Assembly (NCBI RefSeq): GCF_000515335.1
Contig: NZ_KI911563.1
Span: 4,104,735-4,168,734 of the forward strand
Length of the DNA stretch: 64,000 nucleotides
Reading direction: 5' to 3'
From: Cohnella panacarvi Gsoil 349
GTDB lineage: Bacteria; Bacillota; Bacilli; Paenibacillales; Paenibacillaceae
Every line of letters starts with the position of its first letter. Positions within the stretch are counted from its first letter, which is position 1. A program made the position numbers and the translations under genes. Below the pieces are notes generated by a model. That model was not told the origin of the DNA and made no database searches. It was given only the letters and a program-made list of their open reading frames with translations. This document shows, piece by piece, positions 8,750-16,424 of the stretch.

Positions 8750-9622
8750 TTGACCTACAAGCGTGGGAGGAAACCCGCTCGCGCATCCTTGCTGCGTTCG
8801 AAGGGCTCGAAGCGGAAGGCAAAGTTCGCGTTGCCAGCCGATCAAGCAGAAGTTGGAATTCTATCGCCGGATACGCAGCCGATTACGGGAACAACGCCGT
8901 ACGTCTCGGTCATTATTCCGGTCATGAACGAGAGGCGAACGCTTCGAAGGGTCATTGCCGAAGCTTTTCGCGTCCATCCCAGAACGGAAGTGATCGTCGT
9001 GGCGAACGGCTCCGCCGACGGTTCGGCAGCTATCGCCCGCAAGTCGGGGGCCAAGGTGCTCTCGTACGCGAAGCCGCTCGGCCACGACGTGCCTAGGGCG
9101 GTCGGCGCGCGAGAGGCGAGGGGAGACGTCCTGCTATTCATCGACGCGGATATGGTTATTCCGGCCGCGAAGCTAAGGAAATTCGTCGAAGCCGTCAAAG
9201 GCGGCGTAGACGTTGCTCTTAACGATTATTCCGGTCCCGTCCGGAAATCCGTCGTGCACGGCGTCGTCCTTGCCAAGCATGCGCTCAACGCGTTGCTTCT
9301 TAGGCCCGACCTGCAAGGCGCCTCGATGACCGCGATTCCCCATGCGCTAAGCCGCAAGGCTTTGGACACGATCGGCGCAAGCCCGCTGGCGGTCCCGCCG
9401 CTCGCGCATACGATGGCCATACGGGAAGGACTCAAGGTACAGAGAGTCGTTCACGTGAACGTAGGACGATTGAATCCGCTTCGGAGTAAGCGGGAGCGCA
9501 GGCATTCCCTTGAACCGCTTATTGTCGGAGATCATCTGGAAGCCATTCAATGGTGGTTGAAGCATACCGATTCTCGCGGCGGGTATGAAGACGGCTCGCG
9601 CCAGCGATGGATGGTGAATTAG
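8750..9622 (+). CDS. GT2-family glycosyltransferase with basic N-terminal tail
   Basis: This GT-A fold enzyme would transfer a sugar from a nucleotide donor. Residues about 52-64 give [13 protein letters not shown], residues 80-90 the NGSADGS loop, and residue ~131 the metal-binding DAD within [10 protein letters not shown]. The N-terminal 30 residues are lysine- and arginine-rich ([13 protein letters not shown]), a trait shared by neighbouring enzymes. I place the start at the TTG at 8750, which has GGGGGGTGG just upstream; GTG at 8741 and ATGs further upstream are alternatives. It is paralogous to the next gene: both share an ALSRKAL(D/N)TIGA segment and a GDH(L/A)EA segment near the end. 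It probably acts in the same glycan pathway, in the cytosol. Confidence 0.75.
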   Translation: MTYKRGRKPARASLLRSKGSKRKAKFALPADQAEVGILSPDTQPITGTTPYVSVIIPVMNERRTLRRVIAEAFRVHPRTEVIVVANGSADGSAAIARKSGAKVLSYAKPLGHDVPRAVGAREARGDVLLFIDADMVIPAAKLRKFVEAVKGGVDVALNDYSGPVRKSVVHGVVLAKHALNALLLRPDLQGASMTAIPHALSRKALDTIGASPLAVPPLAHTMAIREGLKVQRVVHVNVGRLNPLRSKRERRHSLEPLIVGDHLEAIQWWLKHTDSRGGYEDGSRQRWMVN

Positions 9623-9628
9623 AAGAGC

Positions 9629-10732
9629 ATGAGAACAAGGCGCAAACATACGGCTGCGATTGGCAGGAAGAAGACTCCTGCACGAACGGGACCGGATAAA
9701 CATCGAAGCTACGCGAAGCGGCCGGCAACGATCGCGAATCCAAAGCGTCAACTGGTCTCCCCCTATTCGTCCACTGCCTCGCGATGGTATCAGGAGGGCG
9801 TACGGGACGGCGAAGGGTGGAGGCAAACCAAGTCGACGGCCGGCATTCCGCCGGAGGAAGCGCGCGATGCCGCTTTCGAGGCGTGGAGCGACAAGTACTA
9901 CGGAGGTACAGTGACTAATGGCATCGGGTGGAAGCAGCTTCTCGGTTACGGGCAGAAGTACGCGGCCGGCTTCCTCGGCGGCTTCGCGGACGCGAAGCCG
10001 ATCTTGCCGGTTCCGTTGCGGACGACGGCGGCCGCGATCGTGTGCGCTACGGCTCCGCTCCTAGGGTTGGATCGCGTTCTACGCGAGCTTGATGCTTTGC
10101 CGATTCGGCAGATCATCGTCGTCATCTACGGCGTTGAGATCGGGGAGCTGCCGGAGGAGCTGGCGTCTCCGCGCGTTCTCTTCTTGATATGGCCGAATGT
10201 GACGGATCCCGATGTTGGACGGGCATTAGGCGCCAAACTAGCGGCCGCGGATACGCTGCTGTTCGTGGACGCCGTAAAACCTGTTGCCGCAGGCGCGTTG
10301 GCGAGGTTTCTGTGGGAATGCGACGGAAGGGCGGACATTGCGCTTAACGATCTGTCGATGCGGTCAATATGGTTCCACCAGCGCGGCGGTATCCAAAGGC
10401 TGCAAGAATTTCTGAACGCGAGCCTGAATCGTCCGGACCTGAAGTCGAACTCCTTGTCGACGCTGCCTTACGCGCTGTCCCGTAAAGCGCTGAACACGAT
10501 CGGGGCCGCGACGTTGTGCGTGCCGGCCAAGGCGCATGCCGTCGCGATCATGAGCAAGCTGCGCATCGTTACGGGAGGATCTGCCGGAAGCTCCGCGCTG
10601 CCGTCCGACGACCGCATCGTCGCGGGAGACCATGCCGAGGCATGGCATGAGGCGATCGCAGTGCGGGGAGACAGGCTTGGGCGTCCCGATCGCAGGCGCA
10701 ATCGGACGATATTGGACAATCCGGATCGTTGA
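9629..10732 (+). CDS. Degenerate GT2-like protein with basic N-terminus
   Basis: This 367-residue protein is related to the preceding GT2 enzyme (shared ALSRKALNTIGA, VPAKAHAVAI and GDHAEAWHE segments) but the catalytic loop reads LLFVDAVKPV near residue 213. The acidic DxD found in the paralogue (FIDADMV) has become DAV, and the NGS loop is missing. It may be inactive or serve as a partner subunit. The first 45 residues are rich in Arg/Lys, followed by aromatic-glycine stretches (WYQEGVRDGEGW and YAAGFLGGF), loosely like the tetrad motif of the later genes. It starts six bases after the previous stop codon and is 27 bases from the SpsI-like gene, so it is almost certainly co-transcribed. The relationship is clear; the function is unknown. 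Confidence 0.7.
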   Translation: MRTRRKHTAAIGRKKTPARTGPDKHRSYAKRPATIANPKRQLVSPYSSTASRWYQEGVRDGEGWRQTKSTAGIPPEEARDAAFEAWSDKYYGGTVTNGIGWKQLLGYGQKYAAGFLGGFADAKPILPVPLRTTAAAIVCATAPLLGLDRVLRELDALPIRQIIVVIYGVEIGELPEELASPRVLFLIWPNVTDPDVGRALGAKLAAADTLLFVDAVKPVAAGALARFLWECDGRADIALNDLSMRSIWFHQRGGIQRLQEFLNASLNRPDLKSNSLSTLPYALSRKALNTIGAATLCVPAKAHAVAIMSKLRIVTGGSAGSSALPSDDRIVAGDHAEAWHEAIAVRGDRLGRPDRRRNRTILDNPDR

Positions 10733-10759
10733 TCGTCACAACTACGGGGAGGTATTGCC

Positions 10760-11485
10760 TTGAAGGCAGTCATATTGGCGGGAGGAACGGGTTCGCGTCT
10801 CAAACCGCTTACTTATTGGACGAATAAACATCTGTTGCCGGTCGGCTCTTATCCGATGATCTGTTATGGCGTCGCCAAGCTGAAGGAGGCCGGCATACGG
10901 GATATCGTCATCGTTACGAACCGTACGGCGATCGGCGGCTTCGCCGAGGTGCTCGGAAGCGGAAGGGATTGGGGCGTGTCGATCGTATACCGCATTCAAG
11001 AGGAAGCGGGTGGGATCGCCCAAGCGCTCGAGCTCGCCAGACCGGTTATGGCCCCGAAGGATAAATTCGTCGTCTTGCTCGGCGACAACTTGTTCGAGGA
11101 AAGCCTGCGGCCTTACTGCGAAGCCTACGAACGGCAATCCGGCGGCGCGATGCTGCTCTTGAAGGAAGTGGCGGATCCGCATCGATACGGCGTGCCGAAG
11201 CTGGATGAAGCGAGCGGTCGCATTCTGTATATCGAAGAAAAACCGGAACTTCCGCAGTCGAACTATTGCGTCACGGGGTTGTATTTTTACGATACGAGCG
11301 TGTTTAACCTGATCGACGGGGTGAAGCCTTCCCGAAGAGGAGAACTGGAAATTACCGACGTGAACAACGCTTATGCGGAGCTCGGAGTACTCGCCTATCA
11401 AGAGTTGAAAGCGTGGTGGACGGACGCCGGAACGTTCGAATCGCTGGAGGAGGCGGGAAGGAGATTGAAGGGGGCGATCACTTGA
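10760..11485 (+). CDS. SpsI-like glucose-1-phosphate thymidylyltransferase
   Basis: The protein makes an activated sugar nucleotide from a sugar 1-phosphate and a nucleoside triphosphate. It begins with KAVILAGGTGSRLKPLT, the signature of the RmlA/GlmU nucleotidyltransferase fold, then has NKHLLPVG and GDN (about 110-112). At 241 residues it has the short form of SpsI, the spore-coat polysaccharide enzyme of Bacillus subtilis, rather than the longer housekeeping RmlA (about 290). The TTG start at 10760 follows GGGGAGGT by seven bases. The stop overlaps the next start in a TTGA. No rmlBCD genes follow, so the final sugar is unclear. It is one of the few enzymes here without an Arg-rich tail, fitting a soluble precursor-supply role. 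Confidence 0.85.
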   Translation: MKAVILAGGTGSRLKPLTYWTNKHLLPVGSYPMICYGVAKLKEAGIRDIVIVTNRTAIGGFAEVLGSGRDWGVSIVYRIQEEAGGIAQALELARPVMAPKDKFVVLLGDNLFEESLRPYCEAYERQSGGAMLLLKEVADPHRYGVPKLDEASGRILYIEEKPELPQSNYCVTGLYFYDTSVFNLIDGVKPSRRGELEITDVNNAYAELGVLAYQELKAWWTDAGTFESLEEAGRRLKGAIT

Positions 11486-12459
11486 AAGCCGTCGTCCTTG
11501 CTGCTCGATCCTTAAGAAAGCCGAAGCAATCGCGCCGCAGGGACCGGTTCCGCCGTCATGGTTATCTTCGCCGTTCCGCTCGCAGAGCGGTTAAGCGGCA
11601 TGCAACCGGCGCGCACGCAACCGATAGATCCGATTACGAGCTGGGCTATAGGCAAGGCTTGAGCGACGGCGCGGAGCAACTGCTCGAACTCCATTCGCCG
11701 AGCGATATGATCATACCGGACATATCCGCCTCCGAAGCGATGGTTGCGGGCGTTCAGGCTTTGCGCGCCAGGGCGATTCCGCTGCTTGACGCCCCCCGCG
11801 TCTACGAGGAGCTGGACGGCGCGGTTCGGGAGCGGCGTCCTTATTCCTTCATTCGGCTTGGAGACGGGGAGCTTGTGACGCTCGCGCAGGAGGTCGTCAT
11901 TCCGGTCTCCGCGGTTCGGGCTTCGAGCCCTTTCTTGCCTTACGCGGGCATCGTCGTACCGAACCTGCAAGCGCGAGACGAGATCGCGCGTTCCATACGC
12001 TCCGCTTCGCTGGTCGGCGTTCCGATCTCCAGGAAGCCGCAATTTCAGCCGTTGCTCTTCCAGACGCTTCGCGCGCATGGCATTCCGTGCGCCGGTCTCA
12101 AGCTTACGACTTCCACGATGAACTACGCTTTGCAAGAGCAAGGTTATCTATGGCCGCTGCTGTCAGGAAGAAGACTGCTCGTCGTCGGCAACGTCGCGGG
12201 CGAGCTTGCGCAAGCTTTGCGGCTTCAAGGGATGATTATCACGGGGGTAGTCAGTCCGGTCAGAGGGTATTCGGACGTCGACCGCGCGGTCGACGAAGCG
12301 ATCGCGTACGATTTCGACATCGCTCTCGTCTCGGCAGGCATTCCCGCCGTTCCGATCGTCGTCCGCATCGTCCAATCGACAGGCAAAGTCGCGATCGATT
12401 TCGGACATTCGGCGGACCGTATCGCGGGCGTGCGAACGAAAGTGATTCCAAACGGATAG
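11482..12459 (+). CDS. GT-D fold (DUF1792-like) glycosyltransferase with Arg-rich tail and GY-tetrad motif
   Basis: I take the TTG at 11482, which overlaps the preceding stop, giving 325 residues. Residues about 10-45 are extremely basic (QSRRRDRFRRHGYLRRSARR). Next comes YELGYRQGLSDG, the aromatic-glycine tetrad motif seen in other proteins of this locus. The catalytic part carries FIRLGDGE near residues 122-130, the metal-binding DxE signature of the GT-D fold first described for streptococcal DUF1792 enzymes. The remaining Rossmann-like part has LLVVGNVAGELAQAL and a DIALVSAG strand near the end. Its position between the nucleotidyltransferase and a GT2 gene suggests it extends the same glycan. 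The fold assignment rests on one motif and general layout. Confidence 0.72.
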   Translation: MKAVVLAARSLRKPKQSRRRDRFRRHGYLRRSARRAVKRHATGAHATDRSDYELGYRQGLSDGAEQLLELHSPSDMIIPDISASEAMVAGVQALRARAIPLLDAPRVYEELDGAVRERRPYSFIRLGDGELVTLAQEVVIPVSAVRASSPFLPYAGIVVPNLQARDEIARSIRSASLVGVPISRKPQFQPLLFQTLRAHGIPCAGLKLTTSTMNYALQEQGYLWPLLSGRRLLVVGNVAGELAQALRLQGMIITGVVSPVRGYSDVDRAVDEAIAYDFDIALVSAGIPAVPIVVRIVQSTGKVAIDFGHSADRIAGVRTKVIPNG

Positions 12460-12471
12460 AGGGGTGAGAGG

Positions 12472-13893
12472 ATGGCGGCGTCCCGAAGCTTAGCGCAACG
12501 GAGCATCCGTCGGATCGCGGGGACGACAACCCGAAGAGGGAACGGCGTCATCGCAAGAGGCCGAGCCGGCGTCCGCCGGGTTCGGATCGGGAATAAGCTT
12601 CATGAGACCGAACGGACGGCTGGATATAACCAAGGCTACGAACAAGGGTATCAGCTTGGCGTTCAAACCGGCATCCAGCGTTATCCGGTTCCTTTCGAGG
12701 GCACCAGCATCGTTATCCCGACTTACAACCAGTTGGCTCTCGTGAAGCAGTGCATCGAGACGATCCGCTGGAATACGCCGGAGTCCTACGAGATCATCGT
12801 CGTCGACAACGCGTCGACCGACGGCACGAGGGCTTATTTGCATAGAATGAGCGGCGAATTGCGGTTTCGCGTCATGGATAGAAACCACGGATTCGCGGGG
12901 GCGATCAACGCAGGGCTTATGATGGCCAAAGGACGCACGATCGTTCTTCTGAACAATGACACGCTCGTGACGGAGAATTGGCTTGGCAACATGCTGCGAT
13001 GCTTGAACAGCGACGACAATATCGGCATGGTCGGTCCGATCACGAATTACATCAGCGGGATTCAGATGGTTAAGGTACCTTACGACAAGCTATCCGAGAT
13101 GCCGGAATTCGCCAGGCGCAACAACCGCGCGGATTCTTCCCGCTGGCGGGAGACGGATTTGTTGATCGGCTTCTGCCTGCTTTTTCGGAGAGAGCTGTTC
13201 GAGAAGGTAGGCTACTTCGACGAGGGCTTCGAGATCGGCAACTACGAGGATAACGACTATAGCGTCCGCGTAAGGCTGTTAGGGAAAAAGCTGGTGATCG
13301 CGCCAGATTGCTTCATCCACCACATCGGGAGCGTAAGCATTAAAGCCGTCGGAGACCGCATGGTGAAGGTGAACAACCAGAACGAGAACTTTTTCCATCG
13401 CAAATGGCCCATGCTTGGAGAACTCATGGATACGATTCATGCGCATTCCGGGCATTCGCCGCGGACGGCGAGCGCTGCTTCGCTTTATCCGGAGCGGATC
13501 ATCGTTCGAGGACTCGGAGCGGACTGCTTCTGGATCGAACAGGGGAGGAGAAGGCTCGTGGAAGGAGTTCTGAACGTCCCCGTCGTCAGAGTGTCCCAGA
13601 TCGATCTGCGCTTATGGCCGATCGGCGAGCCGATCCAAGCGGATGAAGCAGAACGGCGTTGGTACGGCAGGAATGAAGGCGTGGACGGAGAAACTTCGTC
13701 TATCGTGAGAATGCCGGACGGAACGGTTTGTTATATCGAAGGGAATGTCATCCGCAGGCTGCACGGCGAGGCCGCTTTGCAAGGCTGGGAGCTGCATAAG
13801 AAGCCGGAGCGGGCCCTTAACGATGCCCGAACGTCGGAACTTCAGGCAGGCTTGCCGATCATATCTCCGCCGGTCATGAAGCAATCGTTGTGA
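12472..13893 (+). CDS. GT2 glycosyltransferase with Arg-rich N-terminus, GY-tetrads and extra C-terminal module
   Basis: The 473-residue protein has three parts. Residues 1-45 are Arg-rich, followed by GYNQGYEQGYQLGVQTG (about 53-69), the clearest copy of the locus tetrad motif. Residues about 80-320 are a GT-A domain with IVIPTYNQ, VVDNASTDGT, LLNNDTLV (metal-binding region) and an NYEDNDYSVR segment, as in rhamnosyl- and related transferases. Residues about 340-435 form a separate beta-rich module (VRGLGADCFWIEQGRRR ... DGTVCYIEGNVIRRL) that I cannot assign. GAGGGGTGAGAGG precedes the ATG. It follows the GT-D gene by 12 bases. The enzyme is probably a cytosolic transferase of the spore-surface glycan; the extra module may bind acceptor or partner. 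Confidence 0.82.
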   Translation: MAASRSLAQRSIRRIAGTTTRRGNGVIARGRAGVRRVRIGNKLHETERTAGYNQGYEQGYQLGVQTGIQRYPVPFEGTSIVIPTYNQLALVKQCIETIRWNTPESYEIIVVDNASTDGTRAYLHRMSGELRFRVMDRNHGFAGAINAGLMMAKGRTIVLLNNDTLVTENWLGNMLRCLNSDDNIGMVGPITNYISGIQMVKVPYDKLSEMPEFARRNNRADSSRWRETDLLIGFCLLFRRELFEKVGYFDEGFEIGNYEDNDYSVRVRLLGKKLVIAPDCFIHHIGSVSIKAVGDRMVKVNNQNENFFHRKWPMLGELMDTIHAHSGHSPRTASAASLYPERIIVRGLGADCFWIEQGRRRLVEGVLNVPVVRVSQIDLRLWPIGEPIQADEAERRWYGRNEGVDGETSSIVRMPDGTVCYIEGNVIRRLHGEAALQGWELHKKPERALNDARTSELQAGLPIISPPVMKQSL

Positions 13894-13941
13894 GGCGGCA
13901 TATGCTGTAGTGGATTAGATCGACGGGAGGAGTCGGATCGC

Positions 13942-14235
13942 ATGCAACAGGAGCTTATGACGGAGATCGTTATTCACTTATCCCACTCCCATCAGCAGAT
14001 GGCCAGAATATTAAGCGCGAAGCGGCAAGTGACCGTTCGCATGGCGCAGCTGGTCGACGTGCTCCCGAACGAGCATCCTAGCCTGAACGGACTGCACGGG
14101 CTGGTGGAGAGCTCCTCCGACGTCACCAAGAGCGTCATCGCATTTCTGAACGGATTAGCCGACCTTGAGGAAGCGGTAGCGGACAGCATGACGCACGTTC
14201 TGAAAGCGATCGGTAACGCGGGGGACGACGAGTAG
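13942..14235 (+). CDS. Small helical protein A of a tandem trio
   Basis: This 97-residue protein is of unknown function and looks entirely alpha-helical. It has no signal peptide, membrane segment or cysteine. Residues 11-30 (LSHSHQQMARILSAKRQ) and 60-80 (VTKSVIAFLNGLADLEEAV) resemble corresponding stretches of the two following genes, so the three may be tandem paralogues. GGGAGGAG precedes the ATG. A CATATGCTGTAG stretch at 13899-13910, shortly after the previous stop, could be a sporulation promoter element but is unproven. The position inside the glycosyltransferase series suggests a structural or assembly role; this is inference. Confidence 0.7.
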   Translation: MQQELMTEIVIHLSHSHQQMARILSAKRQVTVRMAQLVDVLPNEHPSLNGLHGLVESSSDVTKSVIAFLNGLADLEEAVADSMTHVLKAIGNAGDDE

Positions 14236-14264
14236 ACGGATACGAGCCGGGAAGGAGGACGACG

Positions 14265-14603
14265 ATGACGCGGGAAGATGCCTATAATATTACGCTTGAC
14301 GCGATTGCCAAGCTGCAATGGAACGTGGCGATGATTCTCGAAGCGAAGGCGACGGAAGCGGAAAAAGTACGCAACTGGGTGCTGAATCACATTACGAACG
14401 ATACGTACGAAGCCCATAGCGAAAAGCTGGCGGCCTGCCTGCAGTTTCACGAGCAGAACGTCGAGGTCATCGAAGGATTAACGAAGCTGTGCAACGGTTT
14501 AAGCCGGAACTTGAAGGAGATCATCAATCCGGATAAAGAAGATGACGCCATGTCGTCTTTCATGAGCGGCTTCGGAGCAAACTCCGAGGATAAAAGCAAA
14601 TGA
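14265..14603 (+). CDS. Small helical protein B of a tandem trio
   Basis: The 112-residue product is predicted helical by eye, with residues 13-30 (IAKLQWNVAMILEAKAT) aligning to the first helix of its upstream neighbour and 64-85 (NVEVIEGLTKLCNGLSRNL) to its second. The acidic C-terminal tail (NPDKEDD ... SEDKSK) is different. AAGGAGG lies ahead of the ATG. The stop codon overlaps the next start (ATGA), showing tight coupling. There is no catalytic motif. I do not recognise the family. Confidence 0.72.
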   Translation: MTREDAYNITLDAIAKLQWNVAMILEAKATEAEKVRNWVLNHITNDTYEAHSEKLAACLQFHEQNVEVIEGLTKLCNGLSRNLKEIINPDKEDDAMSSFMSGFGANSEDKSK

Positions 14604-14926
14604 GCCGGCTGGGGCAGGAATGGACGATCAAGCTTTGCTTGATGGGTTCCATCGCGAAGAGCCAGGAGGCGCTCGCCAGAATGCTGACGAGCGCGGCGGA
14701 CGTCACGGACATGACGGGAGTAACGCCGCAGACGCTGCAAGAGCATGTCCGCGTTCTGACCGGAATGCAAGGCGCGCTGCTTAGGATCGTTGCCGGAGCG
14801 AGCTGGCGTCCGCCGACAAGGGGAACGCCGGCTGCGCCATGGTTGTCCAAGGAGGTGTATCGCAGTGAAGCGCAAATCGCGGAAAGCCCTCTCGCGAAAG
14901 CGGGGCGTTGCACGAACGATTCTTAG
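14600..14926 (+). CDS. Small helical protein C of a tandem trio
   Basis: The 108-residue protein overlaps the previous gene by four bases. Residues 17-31 (SIAKSQEALARMLTS) match the first helix of the two upstream proteins, and residues 47-66 (EHVRVLTGMQGALLRIVAGA) the second. The C-terminal third is unlike them and is proline-rich at its start (WRPPTRGTPAAPW). The last 62 bases also encode the start of the arginine-rich protein in another frame, so the tail sequence may be shaped by that overlap. The function is unknown. Confidence 0.65.
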   Translation: MSRLGQEWTIKLCLMGSIAKSQEALARMLTSAADVTDMTGVTPQTLQEHVRVLTGMQGALLRIVAGASWRPPTRGTPAAPWLSKEVYRSEAQIAESPLAKAGRCTNDS

Positions 14927-15131
14927 AAGACGCCGCGCGGGCAGACGGCCCGTTAGCCGGCGGAGCTTGCGAAGCGGCAGCGGGAGACTTCGCGGCCGCA
15001 GACGGCGGAGCGTGCGCCGAACGAGGACGAGAAGACGGGACCATACCCAAGCGTACAACGAAGGTTATAATGCCGGCTTTAGCAAAGGCTTCGAGGACGG
15101 TCATCTGATCGCCTACGAGCAGCAGGCTTGA
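14865..15131 (+). CDS. Short arginine-rich protein with GY-tetrad tail
   Basis: Starting from the GTG at 14865, which has GGAGGT eight bases upstream, the gene encodes 88 residues. The first 60 are dominated by Arg, Lys and Ser (for example RRSLRSGSGRLRGRRRRSV), more like a protamine or a basic coat protein than an enzyme. It ends with AYNEGYNAGFSKGFEDG, the same aromatic-glycine tetrad found next to the Arg-rich parts of neighbouring glycosyltransferases. In effect it is the tag module of those enzymes without an enzyme attached. It overlaps the upstream gene by 62 bases in a different frame. A hairpin follows at 15136-15177. The shared module argues for a real gene and a scaffold or nucleation role (inference). 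Confidence 0.65.
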   Translation: MKRKSRKALSRKRGVARTILRRRRAGRRPVSRRSLRSGSGRLRGRRRRSVRRTRTRRRDHTQAYNEGYNAGFSKGFEDGHLIAYEQQA

Positions 15132-15135
15132 TCGC

Positions 15136-15177
15136 GAGCGGGATGAGGCAGCAATCGGCAGCTGTCTTGTCCCGCTC
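15136..15177 (+). terminator. Hairpin, probable terminator or attenuator
   Basis: GAGCGGGA (15136-15143) pairs with TCCCGCTC (15170-15177), with further inner pairing between GGCAGC and GCTGTC. There is no long T run, so termination may be partial. Confidence 0.5.
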
Positions 15178-15274
15178 TATCTATTGCTCGTGGCCGCTGC
15201 CCCGTCTTGAGCCTAAATTCGCTTGCTGGACGGGTAAGTATCCAAGTCCATCCGCGCAAGCGCGCATATATTGA

Positions 15275-16390
15275 TTGCGGGTGATGAGGATGCGGAGGCA
15301 TCGACAAGCGATAGTCGAACGGCGCGGACGCGCGGCTGCTTTCCGCAGCGGTTGGATGGATGGCTGGCGTCTTGGCGCTTGCCGCGGCATCGAGCAATCG
15401 ATCCATCCTGTTGCGGGGCCGCTGCGCAACGCCAAAGTGTTCTACGTTCCGCAAGGCTTCGAGGCGATCGACGCGGGCATCCTCGAAGCGCTGCAGGCGA
15501 ACGTCGCCGAAGCCGTGCTCGTCGGCAACGAACAAGTCAGGCATCAGGCGGAGCAGCTGAAGCCGGATGCCGTCATCGTGTTGAACGGGGTTCATCTGTT
15601 CGCCAAAGATTACTTAGAGCAAATCGATGCCGTGCGCCGCATGGGCATCAAGACGGCCGTCTGGTTCGTCGACGACCCGTACGTGACGGACGATACGGTG
15701 AGGCTTGCTCCCCATTACGACTACGTGTTTACGCATGAGCGGTCCTGCGTGAGACTCTATCAATCGTTAGGCTGCGCGCAAGTTCATCATGTGCCGCTTG
15801 CCGCGCATTTCGGAACGTTCCGGCCGATGCCGGTCGATAGAACGTACGATTCGGACATCTGCTTCATCGGCACGGGTTTTCCGAACCGGATCGCTCTGTT
15901 CGATCAGCTCGCGCCTTACCTCAAACGCAGAAACGTCGTCATCGCGGGGGCGTTATGGAATCGGATGAGAAATTATCGGATGATCGAACGGTTCTTGATT
16001 AAAGAAGGCGTACCGGTGCCGGAATCGGCTCGTTATTATAACGGCGCGAAAATCGTTGTCAACTTGCACCGAACCCCGGGCCAAAGTCCCGAGAACCGCA
16101 ACGCCATCGATTGGCCCGCCGAGTCTATCAATCCTCGGACCTTCGACATGTCGGCTTGCGGAACGCTGCAGCTGACCGACGAGCGCAGCGAGCTGCGGGA
16201 GCTGTACGCGGTGGGCTCGGAGCTGGACGTGTACCGCAACGCGAAGGATCTGCTAGACAAAATCGACTACTATCTGTCCCATGACGAAGAAAGGCTCCGG
16301 ATCGCCGCCAGAGGTTTCCGCCGTACGAGAACGCAGCATACGTTCGATCAACGGATCAGAACCATGCTGGATATTCTCGGCATCGGTTGA
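15275..16390 (+). CDS. CgeB-like spore maturation protein / glycosyltransferase (first copy)
   Basis: The protein (371 residues from the TTG at 15275) has the layout of CgeB, the putative glycosyltransferase of Bacillus subtilis spore crust maturation. The N-terminal half has AVWFVDDPYVTDD (about 125-137) and YVFTHERSCVRLYQSLGC. The C-terminal half has a GT-B-like ending with NPRTFDMSACGTLQLTD (about 285-301). The first 40 residues are basic and include FRSGWMDGWRLGACRG, the tetrad motif of the locus. The start is uncertain: TTG 15275, ATG 15284 and ATG 15290 are all in frame and none has a strong ribosome site. It lies about 35 bases before a second, diverged CgeB-like gene. The transferred sugar is unknown. 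Confidence 0.8.
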   Translation: MRVMRMRRHRQAIVERRGRAAAFRSGWMDGWRLGACRGIEQSIHPVAGPLRNAKVFYVPQGFEAIDAGILEALQANVAEAVLVGNEQVRHQAEQLKPDAVIVLNGVHLFAKDYLEQIDAVRRMGIKTAVWFVDDPYVTDDTVRLAPHYDYVFTHERSCVRLYQSLGCAQVHHVPLAAHFGTFRPMPVDRTYDSDICFIGTGFPNRIALFDQLAPYLKRRNVVIAGALWNRMRNYRMIERFLIKEGVPVPESARYYNGAKIVVNLHRTPGQSPENRNAIDWPAESINPRTFDMSACGTLQLTDERSELRELYAVGSELDVYRNAKDLLDKIDYYLSHDEERLRIAARGFRRTRTQHTFDQRIRTMLDILGIG

Positions 16391-16424
16391 ATCGAAGAAT
16401 AACAGAGCGCGGGAGGGATCGCAG

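Noticed and set aside
16281..16424. Extended N-terminus of the second CgeB-like protein
   Set aside because: It would overlap the first CgeB-like gene by over 100 bases; a GTG with a good ribosome site at 16425 directly precedes the shared Arg-rich module.
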